DNA from: Nitrosarchaeum sp.
GTDB lineage: Archaea; Thermoproteota; Nitrososphaeria; Nitrososphaerales; Nitrosopumilaceae
Length of the DNA stretch: 38,725 bases
Assembly (NCBI GenBank): GCA_020431985.1
Contig: JAGQHF010000029.1
Coordinates: forward strand, 1 to 38,725
Reading direction: 5' to 3'
Position numbers and translations under genes: made by a program. The notes beneath the pieces are model-generated. The model was not told the origin of the DNA and did not search any database. It saw only the letters and a list, made by a program, of their open reading frames with translations. Positions 8,552-18,059 of this stretch are shown in pieces (within the stretch, counting starts at the first letter, position 1; the number at the start of each line of letters is the position of its first letter).

Positions 8552-9148
8552 ATGTCTATGTATATGCCTGGTGCTACCGCAGTAGGTATTACTTTTGATG
8601 GCGGTGTTGTGCTAGCCAGCGAAAAGAGAATTGCCTTTGGTAACTTCCTAGTGAGCAAATCCTCAAAAAAGACCTTTCCTATCACCCCAAAAGTGGGTGC
8701 AACTTGTGCGGGTCTAGTTGCAGACATGCAAATTCTTTCACTTCAAATCGCTGCTCTTGCAAAAATTCGAAAAATGGAATTAAAACGAGATATTCCTCCA
8801 AACACCGTGGCAAAAATGATGTCTAACATGATGTATGAGAGAAGATTCTTTCCACTCTTGACTCAGGTAATTGTAGGTGGTGTAGTTGACAAGCCTGTTA
8901 TGTATACTTTAGATCCATTGGGTTCTGTACTGCCAGATGAGTATGCTGCTGTGGGTACTGGTGCTGAAATGGCCTTGGGAGTCTTAGATCCTCAATTCAA
9001 ACCAAATATGACCAAAAATGAAGCAGTTGATTTGGCTAAAAAAGCAATTAGATCTGCCACCCTAAGAGACTCTGCAAGCGGTGATGGGCTTGACGTACTT
9101 GTAATAACTGATAGTGGAACCGAAGAGTTTACTGAAAAAATAAACTAG
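8552..9148 (+). CDS. psmB: Proteasome beta subunit, probably non-catalytic
   Basis: A 198-residue 20S proteasome beta subunit (Ntn-hydrolase fold). A seven-residue leader ending in Gly is followed by ATAVGITFDGG, where active subunits read TTTVGI. Residue 8, equivalent to Thr1, is therefore Ala. Other active-site positions are kept: Glu24 (position 17, as in Thermoplasma), Lys40 (Lys33) and the DSASGDG segment near 170. Loss of the Thr1 nucleophile should prevent both self-processing and proteolysis, so it would act as a structural or assembly subunit with an active paralogue elsewhere. It converges with the PUA gene, overlapping by 4 nt at shared stop codons. Confidence 0.93.
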   Translation: MSMYMPGATAVGITFDGGVVLASEKRIAFGNFLVSKSSKKTFPITPKVGATCAGLVADMQILSLQIAALAKIRKMELKRDIPPNTVAKMMSNMMYERRFFPLLTQVIVGGVVDKPVMYTLDPLGSVLPDEYAAVGTGAEMALGVLDPQFKPNMTKNEAVDLAKKAIRSATLRDSASGDGLDVLVITDSGTEEFTEKIN

Positions 9149-9636
9149 CTATAGATAGTTTTCCCAATTTCCCAATATTTATCTGAAATATAGTGTATGT
9201 TTTTTATTATTTCGCCCTTTTCCATGGTTCCTATGTCTTGACTAGAAACCAGTGCTTTACCTACGGCCAAAAATTTATTCTGTGACTCTTCTATAATGCA
9301 GACCATATTGTCTTTTTCAAAATCAGAATATTTTTTTATTCCTGGTCTCATTACGTTTGCTCCATTACACATGAATTTCACGGCACCCATATCCACCATG
9401 ACATAGGGGAATTTTTTCAGCAGTTCTGTTTCAGACAGAAATGGTATGTATTCATCATCGATACTTAGTATTTTCATCTCATTTCCTGTAATTATCTGGG
9501 CTTGTTCCGAAATCTGATGAACTCTTAAATTTTTAATTTTTGGAAATGAGATGTTCCATCTTTTTGAGATCTTTTCTAAAAGCTTGGCTGTTTCACTTTT
9601 TGAAATTAGGTTAGATTTCATTTTTCTATCTTGCAC
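9145..9636 (-). CDS. PUA-domain RNA-binding protein (MCT-1/Tma20-like)
   Basis: A 163-residue protein with an N-terminal pre-PUA domain (1-75) and a C-terminal PUA domain. The PUA core shows VDMGAVKFMCNGANVMRPGI at about 81-100, the typical hairpin that binds structured RNA. The layout matches archaeal relatives of MCTS1/Tma20, which act in translation initiation or ribosome recycling in eukaryotes. The longest frame starts with GTG at 9636; ATG at 9621 is an alternative. It follows homoserine dehydrogenase by 7 nt, so the two probably share a transcript. Confidence 0.85.
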   Translation of the reverse strand: MQDRKMKSNLISKSETAKLLEKISKRWNISFPKIKNLRVHQISEQAQIITGNEMKILSIDDEYIPFLSETELLKKFPYVMVDMGAVKFMCNGANVMRPGIKKYSDFEKDNMVCIIEESQNKFLAVGKALVSSQDIGTMEKGEIIKNIHYISDKYWEIGKTIYS

Positions 9637-9643
9637 ATGTATC

Positions 9644-10654
9644 CTAAATTCGAGCTATTTCCTTTCTTATATCAAGCAAATCTCTGAGTATGGAGCTAGC
9701 TGTTTCTATTCCTCCTGCCCCCCTTCCTATAATAGTTTGAGTACCAGAATGCTCAGATGTAAATGCAATTGCATTAAGAGTTCCATTGACGCAAAGAGGA
9801 TCATCAATCGGAACTTCAATTGGTGACACTTTCAATTCTTTATTACATGATGCTATCAATTTAACTGCGCACTTGTTTTTTGCTGCATTTTTGATATCGC
9901 TAGTTGTAACGGTTCGTATTCCAGTACAGTCAATGTCTGGCATGGTGACTTTCATATCCATTATCCAATTTGCAAGTATGACCAACTTCGCTGCAGCATC
10001 AAGCCCATCCAAGTCTAAAGATTCATCTGCCTCGACATATCCCTTCTTCTTTGCATCTTGCAGGGCTTCATCAAAAGAGAGTCCGTTTGTCATATTTGTT
10101 AAAATGTAATTTGTTGTACCGTTTAAAATTCCAGCAAATGATGTTATCCTCTCTCCTCTGAGACTGTTTTTAGCATAATCCAGTATTGGTGTTCCGCCTC
10201 CTACTGTCCCACTAAACTTGAACATCACTTGATTATACGTGGCCAATTCCATTAATGATGGAAACGCCAAAGCTAAAGGTCCCTTGTTGACAGATATGAC
10301 GTGCATCTTATGTTTCATCGCATTTGTAATGTGTGACATCCCTGGTTCTGCATCCTTGTAGTTGCTTGCCGTGGTTTCTATGAGCACCTCTGCATCAAGG
10401 TTTTTTATCATGTCTATTCCAGACAATGCATTTTTTGTTTTTGAATAGTTTTTCACAGTCCCTGTTTTTTTCTTTGTATCGATTAGTTTCTCTAGATCTA
10501 ATCCTGATTGGTCTACAGCGCTCCCTCTGCTATCAAATACCCCTACTACTCGTGGCTTTAATCCGTATTTTGCATAAAGATCTTCTGATCTGGAAACGAA
10601 CAGCTTGACTAAGCTTTGACCTACTACACCAAATCCACATAATATGATTCTCAA
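9644..10654 (-). CDS. hom: Homoserine dehydrogenase
   Basis: A 336-residue oxidoreductase converting aspartate semialdehyde to homoserine, the branch point toward threonine and methionine. The N-terminal Rossmann motif is GFGVVGQSL at 7-15. The family signature ILNGTTNYILT lies near 177-187, and ADESLDLDGLDAAAK follows, holding the conserved acidic catalytic and substrate residues. There is no C-terminal ACT domain, so this is the short form without the usual feedback module. It is the first gene of a unit with the PUA protein; neither gene explains the other's role. Confidence 0.95.
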   Translation of the reverse strand: MRIILCGFGVVGQSLVKLFVSRSEDLYAKYGLKPRVVGVFDSRGSAVDQSGLDLEKLIDTKKKTGTVKNYSKTKNALSGIDMIKNLDAEVLIETTASNYKDAEPGMSHITNAMKHKMHVISVNKGPLALAFPSLMELATYNQVMFKFSGTVGGGTPILDYAKNSLRGERITSFAGILNGTTNYILTNMTNGLSFDEALQDAKKKGYVEADESLDLDGLDAAAKLVILANWIMDMKVTMPDIDCTGIRTVTTSDIKNAAKNKCAVKLIASCNKELKVSPIEVPIDDPLCVNGTLNAIAFTSEHSGTQTIIGRGAGGIETASSILRDLLDIRKEIARI

Positions 10655-10761
10655 ATCTTTTTACCTCTTCGTTTTTCATAATTCTTCTTCATTTCTTTAT
10701 CTAACCCTGTTATCATTTACCACGTTTTATTAATGATTTTTACATTTTTTCTAGAATCTGC

Positions 10762-11160
10762 TTAATCTGTTTTGTCCAAGTCTAGTGAGATGGAATTTAT
10801 ACAGTATCTTAGGCTGGTCGGTTTTGGACCATCATCAAATACATGACCTAAATGTGCACCGCATTTCATACAATTGACTTCTGTCCTGATCATTCCAAAT
10901 GATGTGTCTGACACATACTCTATTTTTTCATCTGATATGGGTTCCCAAAAACTAGGCCATCCCGAACCCGAGTCAAATTTTGTGTCTGATTTGAATAATG
11001 GCTCTCCACAACACACACATTTGTAAATCCCTTTTTCTTTACTGTTGTGATATTTTCCGCTAAATGGAGGTTCGGTGCCTTTGTTTATACAAATCTCAAA
11101 TTGTTCATCTGTAAGTTGTACTCTCCACTCATCTTTTGTTTTAAGAACTTTATCTACCAT
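10762..11160 (-). CDS. msrB: Peptide-methionine (R)-S-oxide reductase
   Basis: A 132-residue MsrB that repairs the R epimer of methionine sulfoxide. Two zinc-binding CxxC pairs are visible (Cys48/Cys51 and Cys97/Cys100), with the signatures GSGWPSFW at 65-72 and [12 protein letters not shown] at 101-112. The catalytic Cys is Cys120 in RYCINS. Cys50 is one extra cysteine beside the zinc site. I chose ATG at 11158-11160; an upstream start at 11229 would overlap the ThyX-like gene by 44 nt and add a low-complexity Lys/Ser tail. It lies 25 nt downstream of the ThyX-like gene. Confidence 0.93.
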   Translation of the reverse strand: MVDKVLKTKDEWRVQLTDEQFEICINKGTEPPFSGKYHNSKEKGIYKCVCCGEPLFKSDTKFDSGSGWPSFWEPISDEKIEYVSDTSFGMIRTEVNCMKCGAHLGHVFDDGPKPTSLRYCINSISLDLDKTD

Positions 11161-11185
11161 GAATACATTCTGTGAGTTGGAGGAT

Positions 11186-12796
11186 TTATCTATTTTTTCT
11201 TTTTTCTTCTGTTCGCTTTTCTGATTCAAATCTCTCTAAATCATATTCTTTCAAATCGACAAATTTTATTATTTTTGAAAGATTTGGATGTACTCTCTGT
11301 ATTTCTCTAAACATTTGTTGAGTTACATACCTGTAATCCTTGTGGCCTTGAGGTACTGTTCTTAGCTCAATCAAATGACATGCTTCGCGCAAATTTAACT
11401 TCATATAGTATGGATAATTGTATGCAAAATTTACTACATATTGTGCTTGCTCAGGAAATTTTTTACTAATTTTCTCGAACGCATATTTGGATTTTAGCAA
11501 ACAATCTTGAAATTCTTTTTCAATGCCTATTACTCTTACCTCTTCTGGAATGGAAAAACCATGGTTTGTAGTTAACAACTGTCTTTCTATCGTTAGCACT
11601 CTATGTCTGTGCAGATCCCGAAACATTCCAAAGTTATTTTGTAAATCTAATGTGTAATAGGTATTTTCAAAAGCTCTGGTTGGCCTATGCCTTCTATTTT
11701 TTCGTAATTTTGTAAATTTCATAACTATTCTTTTCTTTTCATCGTCAGACATGACTTTTACCTGACGTAAAATATTGTGATAAGAGGTGCCCTGAGATCT
11801 TTCAAATAACAGACTTGTAATTATCGCGTCCATTGCCTTCTTTTCAGGCTCCGAATCTACAAGTTTAGTATACTGCCCTTGTTTCAGCAATGGTTTTATC
11901 TCTTTTATCATTATTTTAAATGCCGTTTTTTGTGTTTCTTTTATGTAGTTTTGAAGTTCCTTACCATATCTGCTATCTGTCCGTCTAACAAATGATTTTA
12001 TAATTTTGTTTAACTCTCTTTTTATCTTAAAAGCTAAATCGCGTTCTTCTTCTAATTCTGATGCGTTCAAGATGTTCAGCATGTATTCAAATGCCCTTCC
12101 GTTTCCTGTTATTCCAACATTGGTAAGTGTTGATGCTGGTAAAAGTCCTCTCAGAATATCTAATGCCTTTGCTTTGGTGGAGCTTTTGTAGATAAATCTG
12201 GCGGATTTTATGTTGGTTTCATCTTTTAATTTTGAAAATAATTTTTCGGTTCCATCCGAATCCTTGAAAGAATATCTGTCGATTGGATATTTCTCTCTTA
12301 TGTAATTTGTCATAGGCTCAATGCTTTTGGAGTATGTCTCAAATGACGTATTACATGAATCTAGATACAAGTCTGCGAATTTTGACTCCATTATACTTGA
12401 GTCTCTGTAAAATTTATACTGGCCATTTGTTTTCTCATTCCACGAAACGTATCTTGAAGATTTTTCCAAGTACGATAACCCTATTCTTCTATCTTCAATT
12501 GTTTTTACTGCAATGTTAGAAACACCTTCAATTGCAATTTGTGCCTCTCCTAACTCTGCAACAGAATCATCACCATATTCTAAGAGAACTTTATTGTAAA
12601 ACTCCTCTCCTCTGTTTTTGTTTTCTAAAAATTCATCCAAGAATACCTTGCGCATAGACTTGTCTGTTCTACTGTATCTTGACATCAGTGCACCTCTATC
12701 GACTTGATTAGGTGTAGTAATGGCAAACACATTATCATCTGTGTTTGAAAAATGGTTTGACAGAATTTTTTGCTCTTCTATACTGAATTCTGACAA
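11186..12796 (-). CDS. Two-module ThyX-like protein
   Basis: A 536-residue protein built from two ThyX-like (flavin-dependent thymidylate synthase) halves. In the first, [27 protein letters not shown] (91-117) aligns with the ThyX motif region, but RHR is replaced by DRR (102-104). [18 protein letters not shown] (218-235) matches the usual post-motif region. In the second half RHR is present at 397-399, but the following Ser/Arg pattern is changed ([10 protein letters not shown]), and [18 protein letters not shown] is ThyX-like. Canonical ThyX is 210-260 residues, so this is a duplicated, divergent form. dUMP methylation is not assured. The start is TTG. Confidence 0.75.
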   Translation of the reverse strand: MSEFSIEEQKILSNHFSNTDDNVFAITTPNQVDRGALMSRYSRTDKSMRKVFLDEFLENKNRGEEFYNKVLLEYGDDSVAELGEAQIAIEGVSNIAVKTIEDRRIGLSYLEKSSRYVSWNEKTNGQYKFYRDSSIMESKFADLYLDSCNTSFETYSKSIEPMTNYIREKYPIDRYSFKDSDGTEKLFSKLKDETNIKSARFIYKSSTKAKALDILRGLLPASTLTNVGITGNGRAFEYMLNILNASELEEERDLAFKIKRELNKIIKSFVRRTDSRYGKELQNYIKETQKTAFKIMIKEIKPLLKQGQYTKLVDSEPEKKAMDAIITSLLFERSQGTSYHNILRQVKVMSDDEKKRIVMKFTKLRKNRRHRPTRAFENTYYTLDLQNNFGMFRDLHRHRVLTIERQLLTTNHGFSIPEEVRVIGIEKEFQDCLLKSKYAFEKISKKFPEQAQYVVNFAYNYPYYMKLNLREACHLIELRTVPQGHKDYRYVTQQMFREIQRVHPNLSKIIKFVDLKEYDLERFESEKRTEEKRKNR

Positions 12797-12828
12797 TATT
12801 TCCTAGATGTTTATCAATTATTAATATT

Positions 12829-13113
12829 CTATTTCTTCTTACCTAATTGAATTAGATCGGGGGTATTTGATTTTTCCATTCCTTTTGTCTGCCATCTGAG
12901 CAGGACTTCTTTGAAAGCATTTGCGTCTGCTTCGTTTTCTGTATACATTAAGGCAGTAACCCATCTCCCCTTTCCTGCCTTGCCTCCGACAGAGTTCATC
13001 CAAAAACTGGTAGGTAGTTTACCTATTGTCTTATTTTCTGGATCTTTTGTAATGTCTATCCATCGTTTAGAAATAAAATACAAAATCTGCTCTAATTCTT
13101 CTCGCTCGATCAT
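12829..13113 (-). CDS. Small hypothetical protein
   Basis: A 94-residue cytosolic protein with an N-terminal helix (EELEQILYFISKRW), a middle segment with SVGGKAGKGRWVTA, a helix (ADANAFKEVLLRW) and a basic tail. I do not recognise the family. It ends 32 nt upstream of the ThyX-like gene on the same strand and is divergent from cdvA, so it could be the first gene of a unit with the ThyX-like protein and msrB. No membrane segment or metal motif is visible. Confidence 0.7.
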   Translation of the reverse strand: MIEREELEQILYFISKRWIDITKDPENKTIGKLPTSFWMNSVGGKAGKGRWVTALMYTENEADANAFKEVLLRWQTKGMEKSNTPDLIQLGKKK

Positions 13114-13241
13114 ACTTTTGCTTGAAATCTGCTAAATTTTAAAATTTCTGAGACTGAATTTTAACTAGTTAAAATAATCTTACCAAAACTAGAAACCTTT
13201 CTAACCCTTTGTGGGTTATACAAATCTCTAAACTTTTAGAC

Positions 13242-14102
13242 ATGACCCATAGTGACATCGATATCATCGGCAAAAAAGTCAAGGACATGTACGGGACATT
13301 TATGGGCAAAGTTGTTGGAACAATAACAGACATTGACGGTAGCATCCAATTTGTGGGTGTTGACTGTGGTTCACAAGGGTTGCAGCAGATCCAATATGAA
13401 CAACTGGTCATTCAAGGTGATGTTGTTATATTTATTCCAAAATGGAGACTCGATTCACAACGACTTTTGCGCGAAAAACAGCTAACCCTACGTCGTCTAA
13501 AGGCTCTGATTGACATTGTTTCAGAAAATGATGAAATGAAAGTAGATGCAGAAATAATCCACGAGAAATATAAAACAAAGCTTGCATCATTAGATGAAAC
13601 AGAACACGAGATAAAAAATAGACTAGAAACACGACTTGGCGAACTAAATGAGCAAATGAAATCTGCTAAAATGTTGCTGTTTGACGCTAAAGTCCAGTAC
13701 AAGAGCAATGAAATTTCTGATACAACGTTTGAAACAGTAAAGTCTTGCACTACAGACCTTATTGAACACATAACACACGAAACTGCGGAAATCTCAAATG
13801 TACAGAGACGAATCACAGATCTTGACATGGATGTACAAAATACAATTGCTCCACAAAAACATCTCCAAGAATCAGCCGTATCATATCTTGACTCTTCTGA
13901 ACAATCTGTTCAAACAAACCTTCCAGAGGCACCTACAGAACCAGTACCAGAATCTTCAGTTCACTACACAGAAGCATCAAACCAGTCTTCGCTTGAATCT
14001 GAAGCATCACAAACAATTCCAGAACCACCCCAAAAGGTGACACCAAATAACACCGAAGACAATCCCGAAAACGATTGGCTTGCCAGAATGGAAGCCCAAT
14101 AA
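13242..14102 (+). CDS. cdvA: CdvA, archaeal cell-division protein
   Basis: A 286-residue protein with the CdvA layout. An N-terminal PRC-barrel-like domain (about 1-65, GKKVKDMYGTFMGKVVGTITD) is followed by a long coiled coil (about 75-195) and an acidic, Pro/Ser/Glu-rich linker. CdvA recruits the ESCRT-III-like CdvB to the membrane at mid-cell; the C-terminal end (NDWLARME) may be the partner-binding tail, by inference. I chose ATG at 13242; upstream TTG at 13209 adds 11 residues with no homology value. TTATACAAA at 13216-13224 lies about 22 nt before the ATG. cdvB and cdvC are not in the window. Confidence 0.9.
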   Translation: MTHSDIDIIGKKVKDMYGTFMGKVVGTITDIDGSIQFVGVDCGSQGLQQIQYEQLVIQGDVVIFIPKWRLDSQRLLREKQLTLRRLKALIDIVSENDEMKVDAEIIHEKYKTKLASLDETEHEIKNRLETRLGELNEQMKSAKMLLFDAKVQYKSNEISDTTFETVKSCTTDLIEHITHETAEISNVQRRITDLDMDVQNTIAPQKHLQESAVSYLDSSEQSVQTNLPEAPTEPVPESSVHYTEASNQSSLESEASQTIPEPPQKVTPNNTEDNPENDWLARMEAQ

Positions 14103-14129
14103 TTTTTTCATTTTTATTTATTGTTTTTC
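14103..14129 (+). terminator. T-rich terminator after cdvA
   Basis: Three T-runs (six, five and five T) directly follow the cdvA stop codon with no stem needed. Oligo-T tracts are the usual archaeal termination signal. Confidence 0.5.
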
Positions 14130-14240
14130 TACTATAATGATCTGATTTTCCTTCCATGTCTCTTTTCTTGTACTAATTTTATCATGTGAATAATTTTCTT
14201 AACAGTTAAAACATTTAGAAAGTTCCGTTTACTATGATGT

Positions 14241-16157
14241 ATGATGGAATCTTTCAATATTGGTCTTGGAAATAACGACAACGAGACTAGAAAGTTAGCC
14301 AATTCAGATTACGTGCATTTTTGGGATGAACAGGCAAAAAATCTTTCATGGTTTTCACCATGGCAGAAAACTCTTGAATGGACTCCTCCGTTTGCCAAGT
14401 GGTTTGTTGGGGGAAAAATCAACGCATCATACAATGCTCTGGATATTCATCAATCTACTAGGTCAAAAAAGCCTGCAATAATGTGGGAAGGCGAAAATGG
14501 CGAGTCTCGCGTTATAACATACGCAGATATGTGGACCCAAGTACAAAAACTTGCCAACTCTCTAAAGTCACTAGGTGTCAAAAAGGGTGATCGTGTTACT
14601 ATCTATTTGCCAATGATTCCTGAATTGCCGATTTCAATGCTAGCTTGCTCTAGAATAGGAGCTACTCATACTGTGATATTTTCAGGATTTAGCGCTTCCT
14701 CTATTCGTGACAGAGTTGAGGACTCCAAATCAAAAATTATAATCACTGCTGATGGCGGTTATAGGAGAGGATCTATTGTTCCTCTCAAAGAGGTAATTGA
14801 TGAGGCAATCTCTGGACTAAATTTTGTGAAAAATGTAATCGTATTTGAACGGACAAAAACAAAAATTCAATTAAATGACAAGGATGTTCTCTGGAATGAT
14901 CTTTTGAAAGAAGCATCTGACACATGCACACCAGAACACTTGGAAAGCTCACATCCACTTTTCATCCTCTATACATCTGGTACTACTGGCAAACCAAAAG
15001 GAGTGCTACATGGTACTGGGGGTTACCTTACTCATCTCTATTCTACATTCAAGTGGGCATTTGACATTAAAGATTCTGATATCTTCTTTTGTACAGCTGA
15101 TATAGGATGGGTCACTGGTCATAGCTATGTCGTTTATGCTCCATTGCTACATGGTGCAACCGAAGTAATGTATGAAGGCGCCCCTGATTTTCCTGATGCA
15201 TCACGCATTTGGGATATAATTCAAAAATACCATGTCACCATTTTTTATACCACTCCTACGTCTTTGAGAATGTTCATCAAATTTGGAGACGACATTCCAA
15301 ATTCGTTTGATCTATCGTCAATACGTCTACTTGGAACAGTTGGAGAACCAATAAACCCTGAAGTCTGGAAGTGGTACTACTCTGTTATCGGTAAAGAAAA
15401 GTGTCCAATAATAGATACTTGGTGGCAAACAGAAACTGGTGGAATGCTAATATCTGCACTGCCTGGATTGGAAACAATTCCATTAAAACCTGGATCTGGT
15501 ACCTTACCCATTCCTGGAATTTCTATGTCTGTAGTGGATGAAAATGGCACTGATCTTCCACCAAATACCAAGGGGTATCTTATAATCAAAAATCCTTGGC
15601 CTGGAATGCTACTGACCTTGTGGGGAGATGATACAAAATACAAAAACGTCTATTGGTCTAAATTCAAAAATTGTTACTATCCTGGTGATTTTGCAATACG
15701 AGATGACGATGGATACTTCTGGTTGCTGGGACGGGCTGATGACGTACTAAAGGTAGCGGGGCATAGAATAGGAACTGCTGAACTTGAAAGCTGCATTGTA
15801 TCTCATTCCGACGTATCTGAATCTGCAGTCTGTGGGATACCTGACGATGTAAAAGGTGAGGTAATAATTTCATTTGTTGTTCTGAAAGAAAGCTCATCAA
15901 AACCTCATGATTCCTTGCGAGAGGAGATTGTTTCTAAAATCCGTAACGAGATAGGCGCGATTGCTACCCCAAAACAAATTTACTTTGTGTCAAAACTTCC
16001 TAAAACTCGCAGTGGAAAGATTATGAGGCGATTACTGAAATCCATCGCAAGCAACGACCAAATCGGAGATATCAGCACACTGGAAGACGGAGCTGCTGTG
16101 AGTGAAGTTCAGTCTGCTTTTGATGATCTAAAAAATTCAATTCAAGAGAAAAAATGA
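14241..16157 (+). CDS. acs: AMP-forming acyl-CoA synthetase (acetyl-CoA synthetase type)
   Basis: A 638-residue adenylate-forming enzyme that activates a short carboxylic acid with ATP and CoA. The P-loop-like motif YTSGTTGKPKGV, the Acs-type segment DIGWVTGHSYVVYAP, DTWWQTETGG and the acylation lysine Lys593 in TRSGKIMRR are all present. The closest family is acetyl/propionyl-CoA synthetase; a hydroxy-acid substrate is possible. The 3HP/4HB cycle of this group is known to use ADP-forming ligases, so this AMP-forming enzyme is probably a separate scavenging activity. It is transcribed alone. Confidence 0.92.
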   Translation: MMESFNIGLGNNDNETRKLANSDYVHFWDEQAKNLSWFSPWQKTLEWTPPFAKWFVGGKINASYNALDIHQSTRSKKPAIMWEGENGESRVITYADMWTQVQKLANSLKSLGVKKGDRVTIYLPMIPELPISMLACSRIGATHTVIFSGFSASSIRDRVEDSKSKIIITADGGYRRGSIVPLKEVIDEAISGLNFVKNVIVFERTKTKIQLNDKDVLWNDLLKEASDTCTPEHLESSHPLFILYTSGTTGKPKGVLHGTGGYLTHLYSTFKWAFDIKDSDIFFCTADIGWVTGHSYVVYAPLLHGATEVMYEGAPDFPDASRIWDIIQKYHVTIFYTTPTSLRMFIKFGDDIPNSFDLSSIRLLGTVGEPINPEVWKWYYSVIGKEKCPIIDTWWQTETGGMLISALPGLETIPLKPGSGTLPIPGISMSVVDENGTDLPPNTKGYLIIKNPWPGMLLTLWGDDTKYKNVYWSKFKNCYYPGDFAIRDDDGYFWLLGRADDVLKVAGHRIGTAELESCIVSHSDVSESAVCGIPDDVKGEVIISFVVLKESSSKPHDSLREEIVSKIRNEIGAIATPKQIYFVSKLPKTRSGKIMRRLLKSIASNDQIGDISTLEDGAAVSEVQSAFDDLKNSIQEKK

Positions 16158-16168
16158 TCTTCTGACAT

Positions 16169-16696
16169 TCAATCCCTTAGTGTTTTAAGATCAACACTCA
16201 ATAACATATCAAACATGTTTCTTAGTCCATCATATTCTGATTTGGAGTTTTCATCAAACTTAGCATAATCTGTAATCTTTAATTCATCTAACTTCTGTTT
16301 TGATTCTTCAAAATATTTTCTTAATTCTTTAATTTTTTGATCTGTTAATTCATTACTGTCAAAAATTACTGTATTACTTCCTATGAGGTTTTTCTCTTCA
16401 TCGTAAAGACTTGTTGCTTGTAGTATTCCTGGAAATTCACTGTTGTCTTGTTTTTTGAATGTGATTTTTCTGTCTACTACCTTTCCTGTCTCAAACCATG
16501 TTTTGAGGGATTCATTCATGGCTTCCCAAGAGTTTTTTGGTACATGTTCAAAAATTGTTTTGCCTATAATCTCTGATTTTGCATAACCGAGTTTTGCAGC
16601 ATATGTAGAGTTACAGTCTAATATGACACCGATTGAGTTTATACGTCTCCACATTATGGGTGCGTCTTTTAGAATTTTCCTTGCTTCCGTTTGCAA
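16169..16696 (-). CDS. Single PAS-domain protein
   Basis: A 175-residue soluble protein with one PAS domain at about 10-120. The core motifs are visible: ILDCNSTYAAKLGYAKSEIIGK, then FEHVP, DRKITFKKQDNSEF, and the final strand LIGSNTVIFD. The C-terminal 55 residues form a charged helix. There is no kinase, cyclase or DNA-binding output domain, so it would signal through partner binding. The ligand is unknown. It converges with acs, leaving 11 nt between stop codons. Confidence 0.85.
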   Translation of the reverse strand: MQTEARKILKDAPIMWRRINSIGVILDCNSTYAAKLGYAKSEIIGKTIFEHVPKNSWEAMNESLKTWFETGKVVDRKITFKKQDNSEFPGILQATSLYDEEKNLIGSNTVIFDSNELTDQKIKELRKYFEESKQKLDELKITDYAKFDENSKSEYDGLRNMFDMLLSVDLKTLRD

Positions 16697-16740
16697 TATT
16701 AAAGTGAAACGGGATGGCTTATTATTAAATCACAATGTAA

Positions 16741-17763
16741 TTAAAACCACTGGTCTAAATTGTGACTTTTTTTCTCTAATGCTTTTTTTAATCTGTTTAA
16801 CGACGCTTGCACTCTGTCTTCTGAGAAATCTCTCTCTTTTACCAAATAATTTGTAATTCCATCATAATTCACGTCGCCAAATTCTATCTCATTGACTCGT
16901 TCAACCTGTGGTTCTAGGAATATTTTCCTAATCTTCTCATAATCTATCTGGCTTAACTGCTCTTGAATCTGAGGTATATCCTCTAGTCTTGAATATTGTT
17001 TTATCATCCTCAGTGCCGTCTTTGGTCCAATTCTCTCAAAACCATCAGGGTTAAAGTCTGTTCCAATCAATATGCCTATGTCTACAAGTTGTTCTCTTGT
17101 AACTTCTAAAAAATCCAGTGTTTTCTGGGTTTCGATTACTTCGGGTTCTATCTCAACATAGGTATTTCTATTTGGAATTTTTCTTCTTCCACTATTTGTA
17201 AAGTTCCTGACCAGTTTTTTTGCTCCAAACAAGATTGAATCAAAGTCTTGACTTGCTGAAGCATACGCCAAGTCTATTTGGGTAAGATACGCAGCTGTGG
17301 CTTCTCCTTCTGATAGGGCATCAATAAATGGAATTCCAAAATGTCCTAAAAGCGTTTTAGAATCTTCGACCATACCATCTTTCATACTTGTAGTTTGTTG
17401 TGCATACTTTCTTGCATTTTCTAAATTACCGTCGGCAATTGCCTTTTCATATTTTATCGTGGCATCTTTTTTAATTTGTTTTCTCCTTTCAATCTCCGCA
17501 GTTTTAAGAGATGGCGGTTTTCCATCAAACACGTATACTGGTTTTATGCCTAGCGACAAGAAATTGACATTTCTATACAGCAATCCACTCAAATGACTAG
17601 TAATTCTTCCCTGTGAATCGGATAGCTGCATCCCGTCAGGGCCTCTTATTATTGCTAAGAACTGATAAATTGCATTGTATGCATCAATTGCGATGACTCT
17701 ATTCGAAAATGATTCCAGTTTAGTTTTATCTCTCTGTACCAGCGATTTTAGATTTAGACCCAA
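16741..17763 (-). CDS. fen: Flap endonuclease 1
   Basis: A 340-residue structure-specific nuclease that removes 5' flaps during Okazaki-fragment maturation and repair. The N-nuclease region has [11 protein letters not shown] and YVFDGKPP, the I-region EGEATAA, and the metal-binding [30 protein letters not shown] is the helix-hairpin-helix segment. The C-terminal HNLDQWF resembles a PCNA-binding PIP box. I chose TTG at 17763, which gives MGLNLKSL; FEN-1 proteins start with Met-Gly and the Gly2 amine contributes to catalysis. The longer frame from ATG at 17808 adds 15 residues. Confidence 0.93.
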   Translation of the reverse strand: MGLNLKSLVQRDKTKLESFSNRVIAIDAYNAIYQFLAIIRGPDGMQLSDSQGRITSHLSGLLYRNVNFLSLGIKPVYVFDGKPPSLKTAEIERRKQIKKDATIKYEKAIADGNLENARKYAQQTTSMKDGMVEDSKTLLGHFGIPFIDALSEGEATAAYLTQIDLAYASASQDFDSILFGAKKLVRNFTNSGRRKIPNRNTYVEIEPEVIETQKTLDFLEVTREQLVDIGILIGTDFNPDGFERIGPKTALRMIKQYSRLEDIPQIQEQLSQIDYEKIRKIFLEPQVERVNEIEFGDVNYDGITNYLVKERDFSEDRVQASLNRLKKALEKKSHNLDQWF

Positions 17764-17819
17764 TATTCTTTGCTGACTTAATGTTCTATTTTGTGTTTCT
17801 TTATGCATATCCTTATTTC

Positions 17820-18026
17820 ATGATTACACTCAATCAGATTATGCAAAAATGGCTTCTTTGGGCTGGAATAAGCTTCGTTTTGGGAGGTGCCATAAGCTGG
17901 GGTATGATGCTAGGTGTTTCAAACCCTGTTTCTCTTCAAGAAGATTTATCTGGATATGCAATAGGATGGGTCATCTTTGGCTTAATTTTGATCTGTGTAT
18001 TTTTTATTAAAAGAAAAAATAAATGA
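17820..18026 (+). CDS. Small two-TM membrane protein
   Basis: A 68-residue protein with two predicted membrane helices. The first covers WLLWAGISFVLGGAISWGMML and the second AIGWVIFGLILICVFF, with the basic tail KRKNK marking a cytoplasmic C-terminus. I chose ATG at 17820 because longer starts would overlap the fen gene. An alternative ATG lies at 17841, right before the first helix. The family is unknown and the protein is typical of archaeal small membrane proteins. It is divergent from fen. Confidence 0.6.
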   Translation: MITLNQIMQKWLLWAGISFVLGGAISWGMMLGVSNPVSLQEDLSGYAIGWVIFGLILICVFFIKRKNK

Positions 18027-18059
18027 CAAATTTTTATCCTTGAAAATCTGTTGTGAATA

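Noticed and set aside
10762-11229. Longer MsrB start at 11229
   Set aside because: It would overlap the ThyX-like gene by 44 nt and add a low-complexity Lys/Ser segment; ATG at 11160 gives a normal-length enzyme.
14241-16157. 3-hydroxypropionyl-CoA or 4-hydroxybutyryl-CoA synthetase of the carbon-fixation cycle
   Set aside because: Motifs are those of AMP-forming acetyl-CoA synthetase, whereas this lineage is known to use ADP-forming ligases for those steps.
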